Source: an uncultured bacterium
Lineage (GTDB): Bacteria; Patescibacteriota; Gracilibacteria; Absconditabacterales; Absconditicoccaceae
Assembly: GCA_903953935.1 (NCBI GenBank)
Contig: CAJBLF010000004.1
Location: forward strand, 1-45,872
DNA length: 45,872 nt
Direction: 5' to 3'
Positions within the stretch are counted from its first letter, which is position 1; the number at the start of each line of letters is the position of its first letter. This document shows, one piece after another, positions 1 through 16,949 of the stretch. Both the position numbers and the translations under genes were made by a program. Under the pieces are notes generated by a model that made no database searches, was not told where the DNA came from, and saw nothing but the letters and a program-made list of their open reading frames with translations.

Positions 1-1
1 T

Positions 2-2668
2 AATGTAAAGTCAGATGTGGCATATAGATTATGTACTATGCTCTCAGAGCATTATGTGTTCCAGACAGTAGAAAGTAGTAAGAGACAGTTGGGGGATCAT
101 GGAGAAAGACACCTTACAGGAAACATAAAACTGATAGAAAACATGATGAAATCATTTGATTCTAAGGGAAAAATAGATCCGGAATACCAGTTTATGACAA
201 TTATAGGAATGTCTATGCATGATATTGGATATGCGATCAAAATAAGTGCTGCTCCAAATCAATATGCAGGAACCAATATCCATCCATTTACTTCAGCAAA
301 TTTTTTTGAATCATATTATGGCCCTATTCTTATGGAGATGGGAAAATGAGAGATGATAGCTAAAATAAGTAATATGATAAAAAATCATGATGGAACGTAT
401 TTTGATCTTTCTTCTCCGGAAGCAAAATGGTTATCAATATGTAAATTAGCAGATAATTTTGCATTGTTTAGTACGGAAAAATTTCCACCATTTCTTGTAG
501 AAAATCCAAAATATATCGAAGATCTTTACGAGATTGCAAGGCTAACGCAATTCACTGAAAAAAATAAAATACCAGGAGAAAAAATTCAAGCATTAAAAGA
601 TAAAATAGATGCGGATACAAATATTAAGTCTCCTGAATTGAAAAAAAATTATAAAGAATTTATTGATGAAATGACTCCACGTACATTTAAGACGCTGTTT
701 GGTATGATGGAAGCATCTTTGGATTTTGATAATATAAAGAGTGAAACATTGTTAGATTGAAAAACCATTACGAAAGTGATTGTTCAAAGAAATAATAGTG
801 TTATTGGAGATGTATATAACAATACAGGGGACCAAATAGGTAAACCCTTTGAGGATTATCTTAAAGGAGGAAATATTCTGACAAGTATAGAGGGAAAGCC
901 TATCACCAAAGAGAGCGAAATCAGATTGGCTATAGAAGCATGAGGAATCATGATCATGGATAGAGCAGGTAATAAATTAATTTATGAAGTACAGAATATA
1001 AATTATAACATGGTTGGAGATATAAATTTATTGAACAAAACAATGGTGGAATTATCAGATTTACTACAGAAAAAACAAACAGAAACAAATCAGATAAAAG
1101 ACAATCTAGATAAATTGAAAAATTGAACAAAAGAGGAGTATGTAGGGCAAAAAAAGGATCTTGAAAAAAAATTGCTAGAGTCTCAAGCGCATATATTGAT
1201 TATAGAGACACAGATACATAGTAATAAAATGGTGGAGGATGCGAGACTGAGACAAGAAACAATAGCTACCAAAGATATGGCAAAGAATATAAAAAAATAT
1301 GAAGATAAAAAATCTGAACTAAAGAAACAAGAGACAAAATTAAGCGAAGCAACCACTGATGAGGAAAGAACAAAAATAAATGACAAAATAAAAGAATTGA
1401 AAAAGAATATATCGACAATTGAAGATCAGCAATCAAACATTTTTGAACGTACGTTCTCTGAAAAATATATAAACGAACTCAATAAGATAGATCTGACAAT
1501 TAAACAATTATGGTTGGAGATAAGAAATATATCAGACAATTCTGAGATTAAAATGGAAAAAATCAGTGAATTACAGGCAAAGCTTTCTGATATATCAATA
1601 GAGCAGATTCAAAATGCAAAACAAGTAGCGAACGCAATCAAACCAAAAAACCAGAAAACATGAAATGAAATAGATATGTCCAATAATGAGATATCAGAGA
1701 GTTGAATAAATGAAATTTTGGTAGAGGAGAATGCTTCTGAAATTATAGAAGAAAAAAACTTAACAGAGGAGATACAAACAAACAAGAACAATCCAGAAAA
1801 AATAAATTGAATTATATCAAATTTAGCAGATAAAGTAAAGGATACATCAAATCGTCTTATGAATGTGATACAAAGTAATCAACCCATGATACAGAAGACT
1901 AAAGCATTCGTTCAGTCTATCAATAAATTACTAGTAATAGATCATCTGATGCATGAGATAAAAGCAATAAAAATAAATTATAAAGATATCGTTGAAAGTA
2001 TAAGTCAAAAAGAACGATATAGACTTGCTTGAGCATCAACGGATTTGTTGGTAAATCTTTGAATGGCCACCGCAGTTACGGGAAAACATATAGTTGATGT
2101 TATACATTGACATATGATAAGCTGATTGAATATCAACCATTCCTTTAATTTTGCGTTAGAAAATATAAAAAATATTTCAGGATATATAAAACTTAGTTTT
2201 ACTGTTATGGAAGGTCAAAAGTCAGCATACAATAAGATACAAGAATTATGAAAAATTGATATGGAAAAAATATATCAGAATAAGGATGCTTATCTTTCTG
2301 AGTACAATACAGAAACAAAAAAACTATCGGCAAATCTAGATAAATTATATCACATGGATATGTTTGGAAAGTTTATATTAGATCAGAAATACGATATGCC
2401 GATTAATGATCAAACAGAGGTTGGAGATATGTTTGTTCATATTATAAATAAAATGAAGGGGAACATTTCTTCAGAAGAATTTAGTCTTCATATAAAAAAT
2501 ATCAATGAACTAGCAAGTATGATCAATCCAGATAAAACCTTATCCAGAAATGTATATGCTATGGCAAAAAATGTCATTACTTGAAAAGTATGAAATTTTA
2601 ATTATAATTTCGATGCTGTTGTTGAGGATCAAATAGGGGTAAAGTATCGAGAATGAATGTTTAATTAA
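2..2668 (+). CDS. HD-domain protein with long coiled coil (5' end outside window)
   Basis: The frame is open from the window edge to TAA at 2666-2668, about 888 residues, once TGA is read as Gly (in-frame TGA at 347, 758 and many later sites). The first ~160 residues look like an HD-superfamily metal-dependent phosphohydrolase: a DHGERH motif (His 33/37 of the fragment), the HD doublet in MHDIG (73-74), a His in KNHDG (129) and an Asp in LADNF (151). Around residues 275-325 a GKPIT...EIRLAI segment resembles the end of a PDZ domain; this is weak. Residues ~335-555 are Lys/Glu/Gln-rich and should form a long coiled coil. The C-terminal ~330 residues are mostly helical with no motif I recognise. 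The next gene starts 30 bases downstream in the same direction, so the two are probably co-transcribed. Substrate and role are unknown; (p)ppGpp-type, nucleotide or phosphoprotein hydrolysis are all possible for the superfamily. Confidence 0.65.
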
Positions 2669-2698
2669 ATAATTCCTTTATATCAATAAATATTTACC

Positions 2699-3826
2699 AT
2701 GGAAACAGAAAAACTTAAGTGAATAGAATGATCTTTAGAGTATGTTAAACATCATCAGGAAGTGATTGAAAAATATTTAGATTTATGAAATAAATTATGA
2801 TTTCTTGAAACTATAAAATTTTCAGAAACACATACTACATATAAACAACCTGCAATGGTAGATGGGTTTCTTTTGGTTTTGGAAAATCTTCACGAAAAAT
2901 ATCCACAGAATTGGGAATCTAAAATACCTGAGTTTCAGAACGTAGAAGAAGCAAAAAAATGGATGGTTCAACAATATGTAGAACGACTTGAAGCAAAAAA
3001 GAGTGCATGAGACTTAAATGTATTGCAACAAAAGGCTTATGAAAGAGAATTGCATGAGTATAAAGAAATCCTTGAAACTGTCGACCAATGAAGTATGACT
3101 ATCATGGCGTGAATAAATATTGTCTTCGTTTCTCAGCGATGGCAAGAACTCAAAAATAAGAATCCCGACAGAATGCCACATACGATACTTAGGGATGCAA
3201 TAGATTTTATCCCAAAACAGACAAATGAATTGATTGATACGCTTGAACCACCAAAATGAAAAAAAGATTTATCCATTCAATCATCAGTTATGATAGATGA
3301 AGCATCTGAAAATTCCAAAGATGAAATTGCAAAAAAAGTAACATTATCCGCGAAACTTCCTGCTTCGCTAAAAGCTAATGTAGCAGAAATTTACTATTAT
3401 CAATTGTTTGATGATAGTGTGATAGATATATGGTACAGAGACGTTGATTTTGTAAGACAAGAAAAGGGATTGTTTTGATCGCTTAAATCATGGTATATAT
3501 CACATATAAAAGAAGTTTTTCCTCAGGATCGGGAAGTTAGAATAAAAAAAACACTTAAAGAATTTCTTGAAAGAAAAGATGATCCGTCGGCTTTAGCGAA
3601 CTATATTACTCAGACCATGTTTGCTGAATATGTTGATCGATTGGAATCTAATGGTCAATCATCAACAGACACTGAATTTGTGGTAAAAAATTTGAGAATC
3701 AAAATACAAAAAGCACAAGAGAGGTTTGAACAATGATGAAGACCAACTTCTGCTGGATATGCATCTGATTCAGACTTGCCTAAATGGTATCGGTTATATA
3801 AAGATCGGACAACAGAAAAGAAATAA
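2699..3826 (+). CDS. Orphan 375-aa protein, partner of the HD-domain gene
   Basis: ATG at 2699 opens a frame ending in TAA at 3824-3826 with TGA as Gly; there are two TGA codons within the first 11 codons. The product is about 375 residues, highly charged and mostly helical, with no signal peptide or membrane segment visible. No family is recognised. It follows the HD-domain gene by 30 bases and is followed by the L10 leader, so the pair is likely its own transcription unit. A TACTATATAGTA palindrome at 3831-3842 lies just after the stop. Confidence 0.75.
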
Positions 3827-3914
3827 TATATACTATATAGTAGTAAAAGATAAGTATGTCAGGAGATATATATGTTAAAAATCCCTTGCAATCGTACTCA
3901 TTTTTTCTATATAT

Positions 3915-4030
3915 ATGCACATAACTACCCAAGACAGTAGGTTGCTTAAAGCATAAAATACCAATTCCTACCTAGGTTCACATACAGATATTATTTTTTG
4001 TATAAGAACCTTGCAAAAGGACTTTTTTTA
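3915..4030 (+). promoter_or_regulatory. Ribosomal protein L10 leader (autoregulatory mRNA element)
   Basis: The stretch 3926-3978 has the hallmarks of the bacterial L10 leader that binds the L10(L12)4 complex: CTACCCAAGACAGTAGG, then TGCTTAAAGC, then CCTACCTAGGTT pairing back. It lies about 140 bases upstream of rplJ, the expected place. A short hairpin with a GCAA tetraloop (CCTT/AAGG, 4009-4020) followed by seven T residues (4023-4029) could act as an attenuator. The family assignment is from sequence pattern; attenuation is inferred. Confidence 0.75.
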
Positions 4031-4114
4031 ATTTAGAGTTCAAAATTCAGTAATATAACTATATATTCTGAATGGAATTCTTTATTATACATTTTAAATT
4101 CTGCATTTAAGAAG

Positions 4115-4744
4115 ATGACAATTACAAAAGAAAAAAAACATCAGCTCTTAGCAAAATATAGAGAAGATCTCGGTAACGCTGCAAATGCAGTGATTGTGAA
4201 ACAATCTGGGATACCGGTGACGCTTGCCAATAAAATTAGAATGGAACTCAAGACTGCTGATGGGGAGATGAATATTATCAAAAAAAGAATATTTCTCAGA
4301 GCCCTCAAAGACGCAGGACTTGAGGATGTTAATGTGGATGTCTTAGAATGATCGGTATTTGCATTATATTCACATGAAAATGAATTTGGACCGCTCAAAG
4401 TAATCAACAAATATTTGAAAGAGTTTAAAAAAGATAATAAGGGATCAGAATTCTCATTTATAGGAGGATGGTTTGAAAAGAAATGGCAAGGTGGTGAATA
4501 TGTGAGTGAACTTGCTAACGTACCTACAAAAGAAGAACTATTATCCAAACTTTGTTACTTATTCAATTATCCATTACAATCATTCGCTTGTGTACTTAGC
4601 GAGATTGCAAAGAAAAATGGTGGTGATGTAGTAGAGGAGGTTAAGGCTGAGGTTAAAGTTGAAGAAACTAAAATAGAAGAAGCTAAGGTTGAAGAAGCGC
4701 CAGTTGAAGAAGTAAAGGTAGAAGAAACACCAGCTGCGGAATAA
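4115..4744 (+). CDS. rplJ: 50S ribosomal protein L10 (uL10)
   Basis: This is a 209-residue uL10, the base of the ribosomal stalk that carries L7/L12 dimers and recruits translation factors. The N-terminal half matches the family pattern (KEKKHQLLAKYREDL..., then IIKKRIFLRALKDAG). One glycine is a TGA at 4349-4351. ATG 4115 is the only start that keeps the N terminus, and it follows the L10 leader directly. The last ~45 residues form an acidic tail of repeated KVEE/PVEE units that is longer and more repetitive than in typical uL10. rplL follows 56 bases downstream, as usual. Confidence 0.93.
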
Positions 4745-4800
4745 TTAATTAGTTGTTAACTTATTGTAACATATTCTTTATATTATAATTGTTTCAAGAA

Positions 4801-5187
4801 ATGGAACTTACAAAAAATGCACAGAAGATAATGGATCTCGTAAAAGAGATGAGTGCAGTAGAATTAAACCAATTAGTAAAAGGATTGGAAGAAGAATTTG
4901 GCGTTAGTGCTGCCGCTATGGTAGTTGCTGGAGCTGCTGGTGGAGCTGCTGAAGGTGGAGCTACTGGAGGATCTGTTGACACAGTTAATATTGAATTAAC
5001 TGAGATTGGACAACAGAAAATTTGAGTTATCAAAGTAGTCAAGGAATTGCTTGGACTTGGACTCAAGGAAGCTAAAGATTTGGTAGAAAAAGCACCTACA
5101 TTAATCAAAGAAAAGGTTAAATTTGAAGATGCTGAAGGTATCAAAGCTAAATTAGAAGCTGAAGGAGCAACTATCTCTTTCAAGTAG
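4801..5187 (+). CDS. rplL: 50S ribosomal protein L7/L12 (bL12)
   Basis: This is bL12 of 128 residues with the normal layout: an N-terminal dimerisation helix region, an Ala/Gly-rich hinge ([15 protein letters not shown]) and the C-terminal factor-binding domain with the conserved [16 protein letters not shown] segment. The glycine before VIKVVKELL is encoded by TGA at 5023-5025; under the standard code the factor-binding domain would be lost. ATG 4801 is preferred over the upstream in-frame TTG at 4789 because it matches the family N terminus. Confidence 0.95.
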
Positions 5188-5214
5188 ACACTTAGAGGTT
5201 TGGTTGATTGTGAA

Positions 5215-5232
5215 CTTAGATTTTTTTCTAAG
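5215..5232 (+). terminator. Weak hairpin after rplL
   Basis: CTTAGA (5215-5220) and TCTAAG (5227-5232) flank six T residues. The loop, not the 3' side, carries the T run, so this is at best a weak terminator or processing site between rplL and rpsB. Confidence 0.3.
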
Positions 5233-5284
5233 ATCTAATCGTCTAATATTCTAAAAGTCTTTTATTTATCAAACGCTAAAAATT

Positions 5285-5947
5285 ATGAGTATATCGGTAA
5301 ACGATGTAATCGAGGCACAAGCTCATATTGGCACGCTCAAAAGCGAAGCTCACCCAAAAACAAACAAATATTGGGCTGGAGTCATAAACAATATAGCGGT
5401 GATCAATCCTGAATCTATCATAGAGCAGATCCAAAATGCACAAAAGAAAATTCAGACAGCCAAAGCTGAAGGAAAAGAGATTTTGGTAGTATCTGAAAAA
5501 AAGATGTATGCGGACGAACTTGAAAAGTTAGGTGAAAAATATGGATTTAATTACCTCAATTACAAACTTCCTTCTGGATTTTTGACAAATTTTGAAACAC
5601 TCAAAAAAAGGATAGAATCTATGAATACTATGGCTCGTTTTGTTGATACAGAAAACTATCTCTCTTTAACAAAGAAAGAGCAGTTAGTATACAAAAGAAA
5701 ACTTGCAAGAGTATTGAAAATCTACAAAGGAGTAAAGGGACTCAGCAGAAAGCCAGAATTGGTAATTGTGCTTGATGGTCAGATGATGGATAATTTCATT
5801 AACGAACTAACAAAAACTCCTGATATTCAAAATGTTATCATCGCAGGGACAAATTTCTCTAGACGATGGGCTGAAGATAGCATTATCCTAGCTAATATAT
5901 GAAGTCACAAGAGTGTGGATTTTATACTAAATAGTATGTTTAGTTAG
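5285..5947 (+). CDS. rpsB: 30S ribosomal protein S2 (uS2), divergent
   Basis: The 220-residue product follows uS2 along its length: VIEAQAHIG for the usual LLEAGVHFGH, HPKTNKYWAG for the RWNPKMKPYI region, a KLPSGFLTNFETL segment for the RWLGGMLTNF motif, a LTKKE segment, and PELVIVLDG. The usual C-terminal DTNCDPD...PIPGNDDA block is replaced by AGTNFSRRWAEDSIILANIG. One glycine is TGA (5900-5902); the frame ends at TAG 5945. Its placement upstream of tsf supports the call, although a membrane-protein gene intervenes. It is about 20 residues shorter than a typical uS2. Confidence 0.85.
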
Positions 5948-5995
5948 TTTTTATTATAGGATTGCTTACTGCAATTTATCTTCTCTTGGATTTAT

Positions 5996-6466
5996 ATGGA
6001 AGAAACATTACAATCCAACATACCTGGACAACAGTCCAATATAGAAGTAACTACACCTATTGCGGTAGAGCCTACCCAAGAGATGTATGTACCTAGCAGC
6101 ACCGAAAAAAAGAGGGCAGTAATGATGTACCTGCTTATTGGTATTATTGTCGTTGCATTCAACAATCAGAGAAAAAGTGAGTTTGAACAGTTCCACCTCA
6201 AACAATCATTGTGATGGTGGGCATCGTTTCTTCTGCTTCTGGTTGTTACTCTTGTATTTATGTTTATTCCGTTCGTCAGATATCTTCCTATATTTCTCGT
6301 GTTAATTATGGTGGTTTTCTTAGCTATCTTTGCAAAACGCGCTCGAGATGGGAAATACAGTATAGCCCAGGAAAATAAGTTGGCAATATTTGTCGGTTTA
6401 GGGGAGTGGATTATGACGTTATTTGAGGTCAATAAAGAAGAAATCACTCCAGAAGTAAAAAATTAG
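5996..6466 (+). CDS. Small membrane protein, Tic20/DUF4870-like
   Basis: A 156-residue protein with a polar N-terminal ~40 residues and three or four hydrophobic segments. The stretch SEFEQFHLKQSL followed by TGA-Gly and WW is typical of the Tic20-like/DUF4870 family, in which a conserved (F)H-KQSL motif precedes a transmembrane helix. It lies between rpsB and tsf, which are normally adjacent. Function is unknown. Confidence 0.65.
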
Positions 6467-6514
6467 GAATTCGTAATTTGTAATTCGTAATCTTTTAATT
6501 AGTTAATCAGCATC

Positions 6515-7315
6515 ATGTGAAATATAGAATTATTAAAACAACTTAGAGACATGACATTCGCACCGCTCAAGGATTGTAAAGAAGCATTGGCTGAAGCGGG
6601 TGATGATTTGGAACAAGCACAAGAGATTCTCAAGAAGAAAGGAATAGCAAAAGCAGGAAATAGAGCTGAAAGAGATACAAAAGAAGGAATAGTTAAGATT
6701 GTAGAGATACATGAAAAAACAGTTGGACTCAAACTTTTGTGTGAGACAGATTTTGTAGCAAAAAACGAAAATTTTCAAGCATTGTTCGATTCTGTGCTCA
6801 ATAAGATTGCTCAGGGATCAAATGAAATAACTGCGTTAGCTGATCTTGACCCAGCATTGGCTCAAACTGTAGAAGATGAGGTCAAAGAATTTATGGGAAA
6901 GACAGGTGAAAATATGAAAATAGGTGGCGTATTTGTTACGCAAAAAAAGCCATTCATTTATAATCATCCAGGAAATAAGGTAGCTACAATTATTTTCTTT
7001 GAAGGAGGTAATGATGATATAGCTAAAGAGCTTGCTTTGCAAGTGACAGCTATGAATCCTACATATGTATCATTTGAAGATGTTGATCAAAGTGGAATAG
7101 CAAGTATGAAAGAAGAATTTACTGCAGAACTTAAAGCTGCTGGTAAGCCAGACGCTATGATTGCTCAGATTGTAGATGGTAAGATCAAGAAATCATTGGC
7201 AGATGTTGTATTATTGGAACAAGAATATATCAGAGATGGAGCAAAAAAAGTCAAAGATATTATTCCTGCAGACATGAAGGTTATCGCATTTGTGAGAATG
7301 GCAATCTGAAGTTAG
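6515..7315 (+). CDS. tsf: Elongation factor Ts
   Basis: EF-Ts (266 residues) is the nucleotide exchange factor for EF-Tu. The UBA-like N terminus (ELLKQLRDMTFAPLKDCKEAL) and the TDFVAKNENF motif that contacts EF-Tu are both present. Starting at ATG 6515 makes codon 2 a TGA (Met-Gly-Asn) and restores the N-terminal residues that an ATG-6551 start would remove. Gly 265 is also TGA, one residue before the TAG stop. The intergenic space after it carries the CAACTAACA-type inverted repeat. Confidence 0.94.
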
Positions 7316-7400
7316 TGAACAACTAACAGTGAACAATTAACAATTCTTGAAAATTATATAAAATATATTCAATCGTTGTTAGTTATTAGTTGTTAGATGT
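7310..7400. repeat. Intergenic AACAACTAACA inverted repeat (copy 1)
   Basis: AACAACTAACA at 7318-7328 faces TGTTAGTTATTAGTTGTTAG at 7377-7396. The same word, in the same facing arrangement, is found near 12215-12273 and 33204-33290. Confidence 0.6.
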
Positions 7401-7437
7401 TGGTTGAAATATTAGTTTTAATATTTAATAAAGTAAT

Positions 7438-8004
7438 ATGCAAAAGTATGATGTGGTATTATTGGTTGATGCATCTTTATCAGAGACCAATCGTAAAGAG
7501 GTAGTATCTGAATTTGAGAAGCTTATCAAAAAAGGTATCGTTCATCAGGATGATATGGGGCTACAACAATTAGCTTACAATCTAGGTAATAAGGCTTGAA
7601 ACGATAAGGCATATGCATACTCATATGGTATTCAAGCAGAATCTGAAGATTTGGAAGAAATCAAAAAGAATGTCTTGTATAATAAAGCAATCAAAAGATA
7701 CTTTATTTTTAAGATGGAAAAGAATGATGCTTTTGTAGAATTCACGAAGGTGAATGATGAACTTAAGGCAATCATAGAGACATGGGATGCTAAAAAACTT
7801 TGACAAAAAGTAGTATTTTTCTCTGATAAAAAGAATGAAAAGTATCTCAATCGAAAATCAGTAACTATGTTGAAGAAATATATAACTAGATTTGGTAACA
7901 TTAAACCGAGAGAATATACTAAAAATCCTGTAGGAATTCAAAAGAAACTTAAAACAGCTATAATGAGAGCTAGAGAACTTGGATTTATGGCGTTCAAGAA
8001 ATAA
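7438..8004 (+). CDS. rpsF-rpsR: Fused ribosomal proteins S6 and S18 (bS6-bS18)
   Basis: One uninterrupted frame of 188 residues carries two ribosomal proteins. Residues 1 to ~120 are bS6 (MQKYDVVLLVD start, GLQQLAYNLG, YNKAIKRYFIFKM near the end). Residues ~122-188 are bS18 (SVTMLKKYITRFGNIKPREY, then KLKTAIMRARELGFM). The join holds a TGA at 7801-7803 (residue 122); another TGA-Gly lies inside the S6 part (7597-7599), so TGA is clearly sense here. No start codon with a ribosome binding site lies near the join. bS6 and bS18 bind as a heterodimer on the 30S platform, so fusion is structurally sensible. The ssb gene usually found between rpsF and rpsR is absent. Confidence 0.88.
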
Positions 8005-8111
8005 AGTAAGAATTGCTTATATTGGTATAGGTACGAGTTGAGACAATATATAGCAACATGAAACCACTTGAGACAAAAAAATAGTTAATTTATCATTTAT
8101 CATAAAGGAAA

Positions 8112-8267
8112 ATGGCTAGTAAATTAAGAAGGGTGAGAAAATATTCTCGAACCAAAAGAATAGGTAAACATGGTTTCAGGGAAAGAATGTTGACTGCATG
8201 ATGAAGGGCAGTGCTGAGTAGAAGAAGAAGAAAGGGAAGAAAACAATTGACCGTTCAAAGATCTTAA
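8112..8267 (+). CDS. rpmH: 50S ribosomal protein L34 (bL34)
   Basis: A 51-residue basic protein matching bL34: RTKRIGKHGFRERM, then LTAGGRAVLSRRRRKGRKQL. Two consecutive TGA codons encode the Gly-Gly of the usual NGR turn. bL34 is normally 44-46 residues and normally sits near dnaA/rnpA; here it lies just upstream of rpoB. Confidence 0.93.
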
Positions 8268-8296
8268 TCGGATTTTTGAATTTTTTTGTTTTTGGT

Positions 8297-8328
8297 TTAC
8301 CAACCAAATAAACGTAGTACGTTGGTAA
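8297..8328. repeat. Inverted repeat upstream of rpoB
   Basis: TTACCAAC (8297-8304) and GTTGGTAA (8321-8328) form an 8-bp perfect stem with a 16-nt loop in the rpmH-rpoB gap. There is no T run after it. It could be an mRNA structure or operator; function is unknown. Confidence 0.4.
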
Positions 8329-8439
8329 CTATATATTCTTCAATGAAAAATAGATAAGGAGAATATATGAGAAGGAAATTTTTGACTGCCTCACGTATAA
8401 AACATACTCATTGTTTATTTTCTTATCAAAGATAACCTT

Positions 8440-12195
<3,756 letters not shown>

Positions 12196-12214
12196 ACCAA
12201 CTAACAACTATCAT

Positions 12215-12273
12215 CTAACAACTAACAATTAGTGAAAAAACATATAGGAAATACCATCACTGTTAGTTGTTAG
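12215..12273. repeat. Intergenic CTAACAACTAACA inverted repeat (copy 2, rpoB-rpoC gap)
   Basis: CTAACAACTAACA (12215-12227) is perfectly complementary to TGTTAGTTGTTAG (12261-12273), a 13-bp stem. No poly-T tract follows, so it should not block transcription into rpoC; it could shape the mRNA or be a dispersed repeat. Confidence 0.65.
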
Positions 12274-12326
12274 TTGTTCACTGTAAGTTGAATTGAGTCA
12301 TTTATTTTCTTACTAAGTATATTAGT

Positions 12327-16163
<3,837 letters not shown>

Positions 16164-16236
16164 TACAGTAACGCTTGAAAATGGTAGTGAAATCACTATA
16201 TACAAACGCACTGAATTCAAAATGAATACACCATAG

Positions 16237-16268
16237 ATTAATGGTAACGAAAATACGTTACCGTTAAT
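16237..16268 (+). terminator. Strong hairpin after rpoC
   Basis: ATTAATGGTAACG (16237-16249) pairs with CGTTACCGTTAAT (16256-16268), 13 bp with one G-T wobble and a six-base AAAATA loop. A TTTTT tract follows ten bases later (16275-16279), so it may be a partial terminator or an RNA-processing site between rpoC and rpmA. Confidence 0.5.
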
Positions 16269-16300
16269 CGTTAGTTTTTAATTGTTAGTTATGTTTTACA

Positions 16301-16573
16301 ATGGCACACAAAAAGGCCGGTTGATCGGCAAAAAATCTTAGAGATTCAAAACCAAAGTATCGTTGAGTCAAGGTGTTTGGATGACAAAAAGCTACTGCAG
16401 GTAATATTATCATTAGACAAAAATGATCAAAATATGAATGTGGAAAAAATGCTTATTTGGGCAGTGATTTCTCAGTTCATGCAAAAGTTGATGGAACTGT
16501 GGTTTTCAGTAAGAAAAAAATAGCGAGATTTGATGGAAGAAAATACCTCAAGACTATTGTAGATATTAAATAA
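16301..16573 (+). CDS. rpmA: 50S ribosomal protein L27 (bL27)
   Basis: The 90-residue product begins MAHKKAGG, the family N terminus that reaches the peptidyl transferase centre, followed by RDSKPKYRGVKVFGGQ, AGNIIIRQKGSKY and a VDGTVVF strand. Four of its eleven glycines are TGA (for example the second Gly of KAGG), so under the standard code the gene vanishes. There is no cleavable N-terminal extension of the Firmicutes type. Its usual upstream partner rplU is not adjacent. Confidence 0.95.
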
Positions 16574-16574
16574 A

Positions 16575-16661
16575 CAACTGATTAAACGACCAAACGCTTA
16601 AATGTTCAAATGCTTTTATCGTTTCGTCGCTTCGTCGTTTTATCGTTTTATCGTTAGAATT
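16575..16661. repeat. Low-complexity repeat of TTTATCGTTT / TTTCGTCG words
   Basis: The rpmA-rpmF gap is a run of related words (TTTTATCGTTTCGTCGC, TTCGTCGTTTTATCG, TTTTATCGTTAG). The reverse complement of this set recurs at 36544-36570 in another intergenic space. Confidence 0.5.
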
Positions 16662-16892
16662 ATGACAATCGGACCAAAAAAGAAAATTTCTCAAGCAAAA
16701 GGACGCACAAGACATTCTACTCGAGAAAGATTAAATATTCAAAGGATGGTAGATACACATCAGATTTCTGTATGTAAAAATTGTGGCGCTAAAAAATTAG
16801 CTCACAGAGTATGTCCTGTATGTGGATACTACAAAGGGAAACAAGTGTTGACTATCAAGAGTAAAAGCAAGGATACTGTGGTAGACGCTTAA
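16662..16892 (+). CDS. rpmF: 50S ribosomal protein L32 (bL32), zinc form
   Basis: A 76-residue basic protein. Its N terminus (MTIGPKKKISQAKGRTRHS) and two CxxC pairs (CKNCG and CPVCG, about 15 residues apart) match zinc-binding bL32. ATG 16662 is chosen over the in-frame ATG 16602 because the upstream 20 codons come from the low-complexity repeat. All glycines are GGN. Confidence 0.93.
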   Translation: MTIGPKKKISQAKGRTRHSTRERLNIQRMVDTHQISVCKNCGAKKLAHRVCPVCGYYKGKQVLTIKSKSKDTVVDA

Positions 16893-16949
16893 ATTAATTA
16901 AAAATTAGAAATTATACGAAGTAGATCTTTAGTTCCTTATATATGTCTC

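Noticed and set aside
1183-1386. Hydrophobic minus-strand frame opposite the coiled coil
   Set aside because: Antisense of Lys/Glu-rich codons gives Phe/Leu/Ser; an artefact.
3827-4114. tRNA or small RNA gene in the gap before rplJ
   Set aside because: No cloverleaf seen; the conserved words fit an L10 leader.
7801-7803. TGA as the true stop of rpsF
   Set aside because: TGA is glycine in this genome, another TGA lies inside S6, and no usable S18 start exists near the join.
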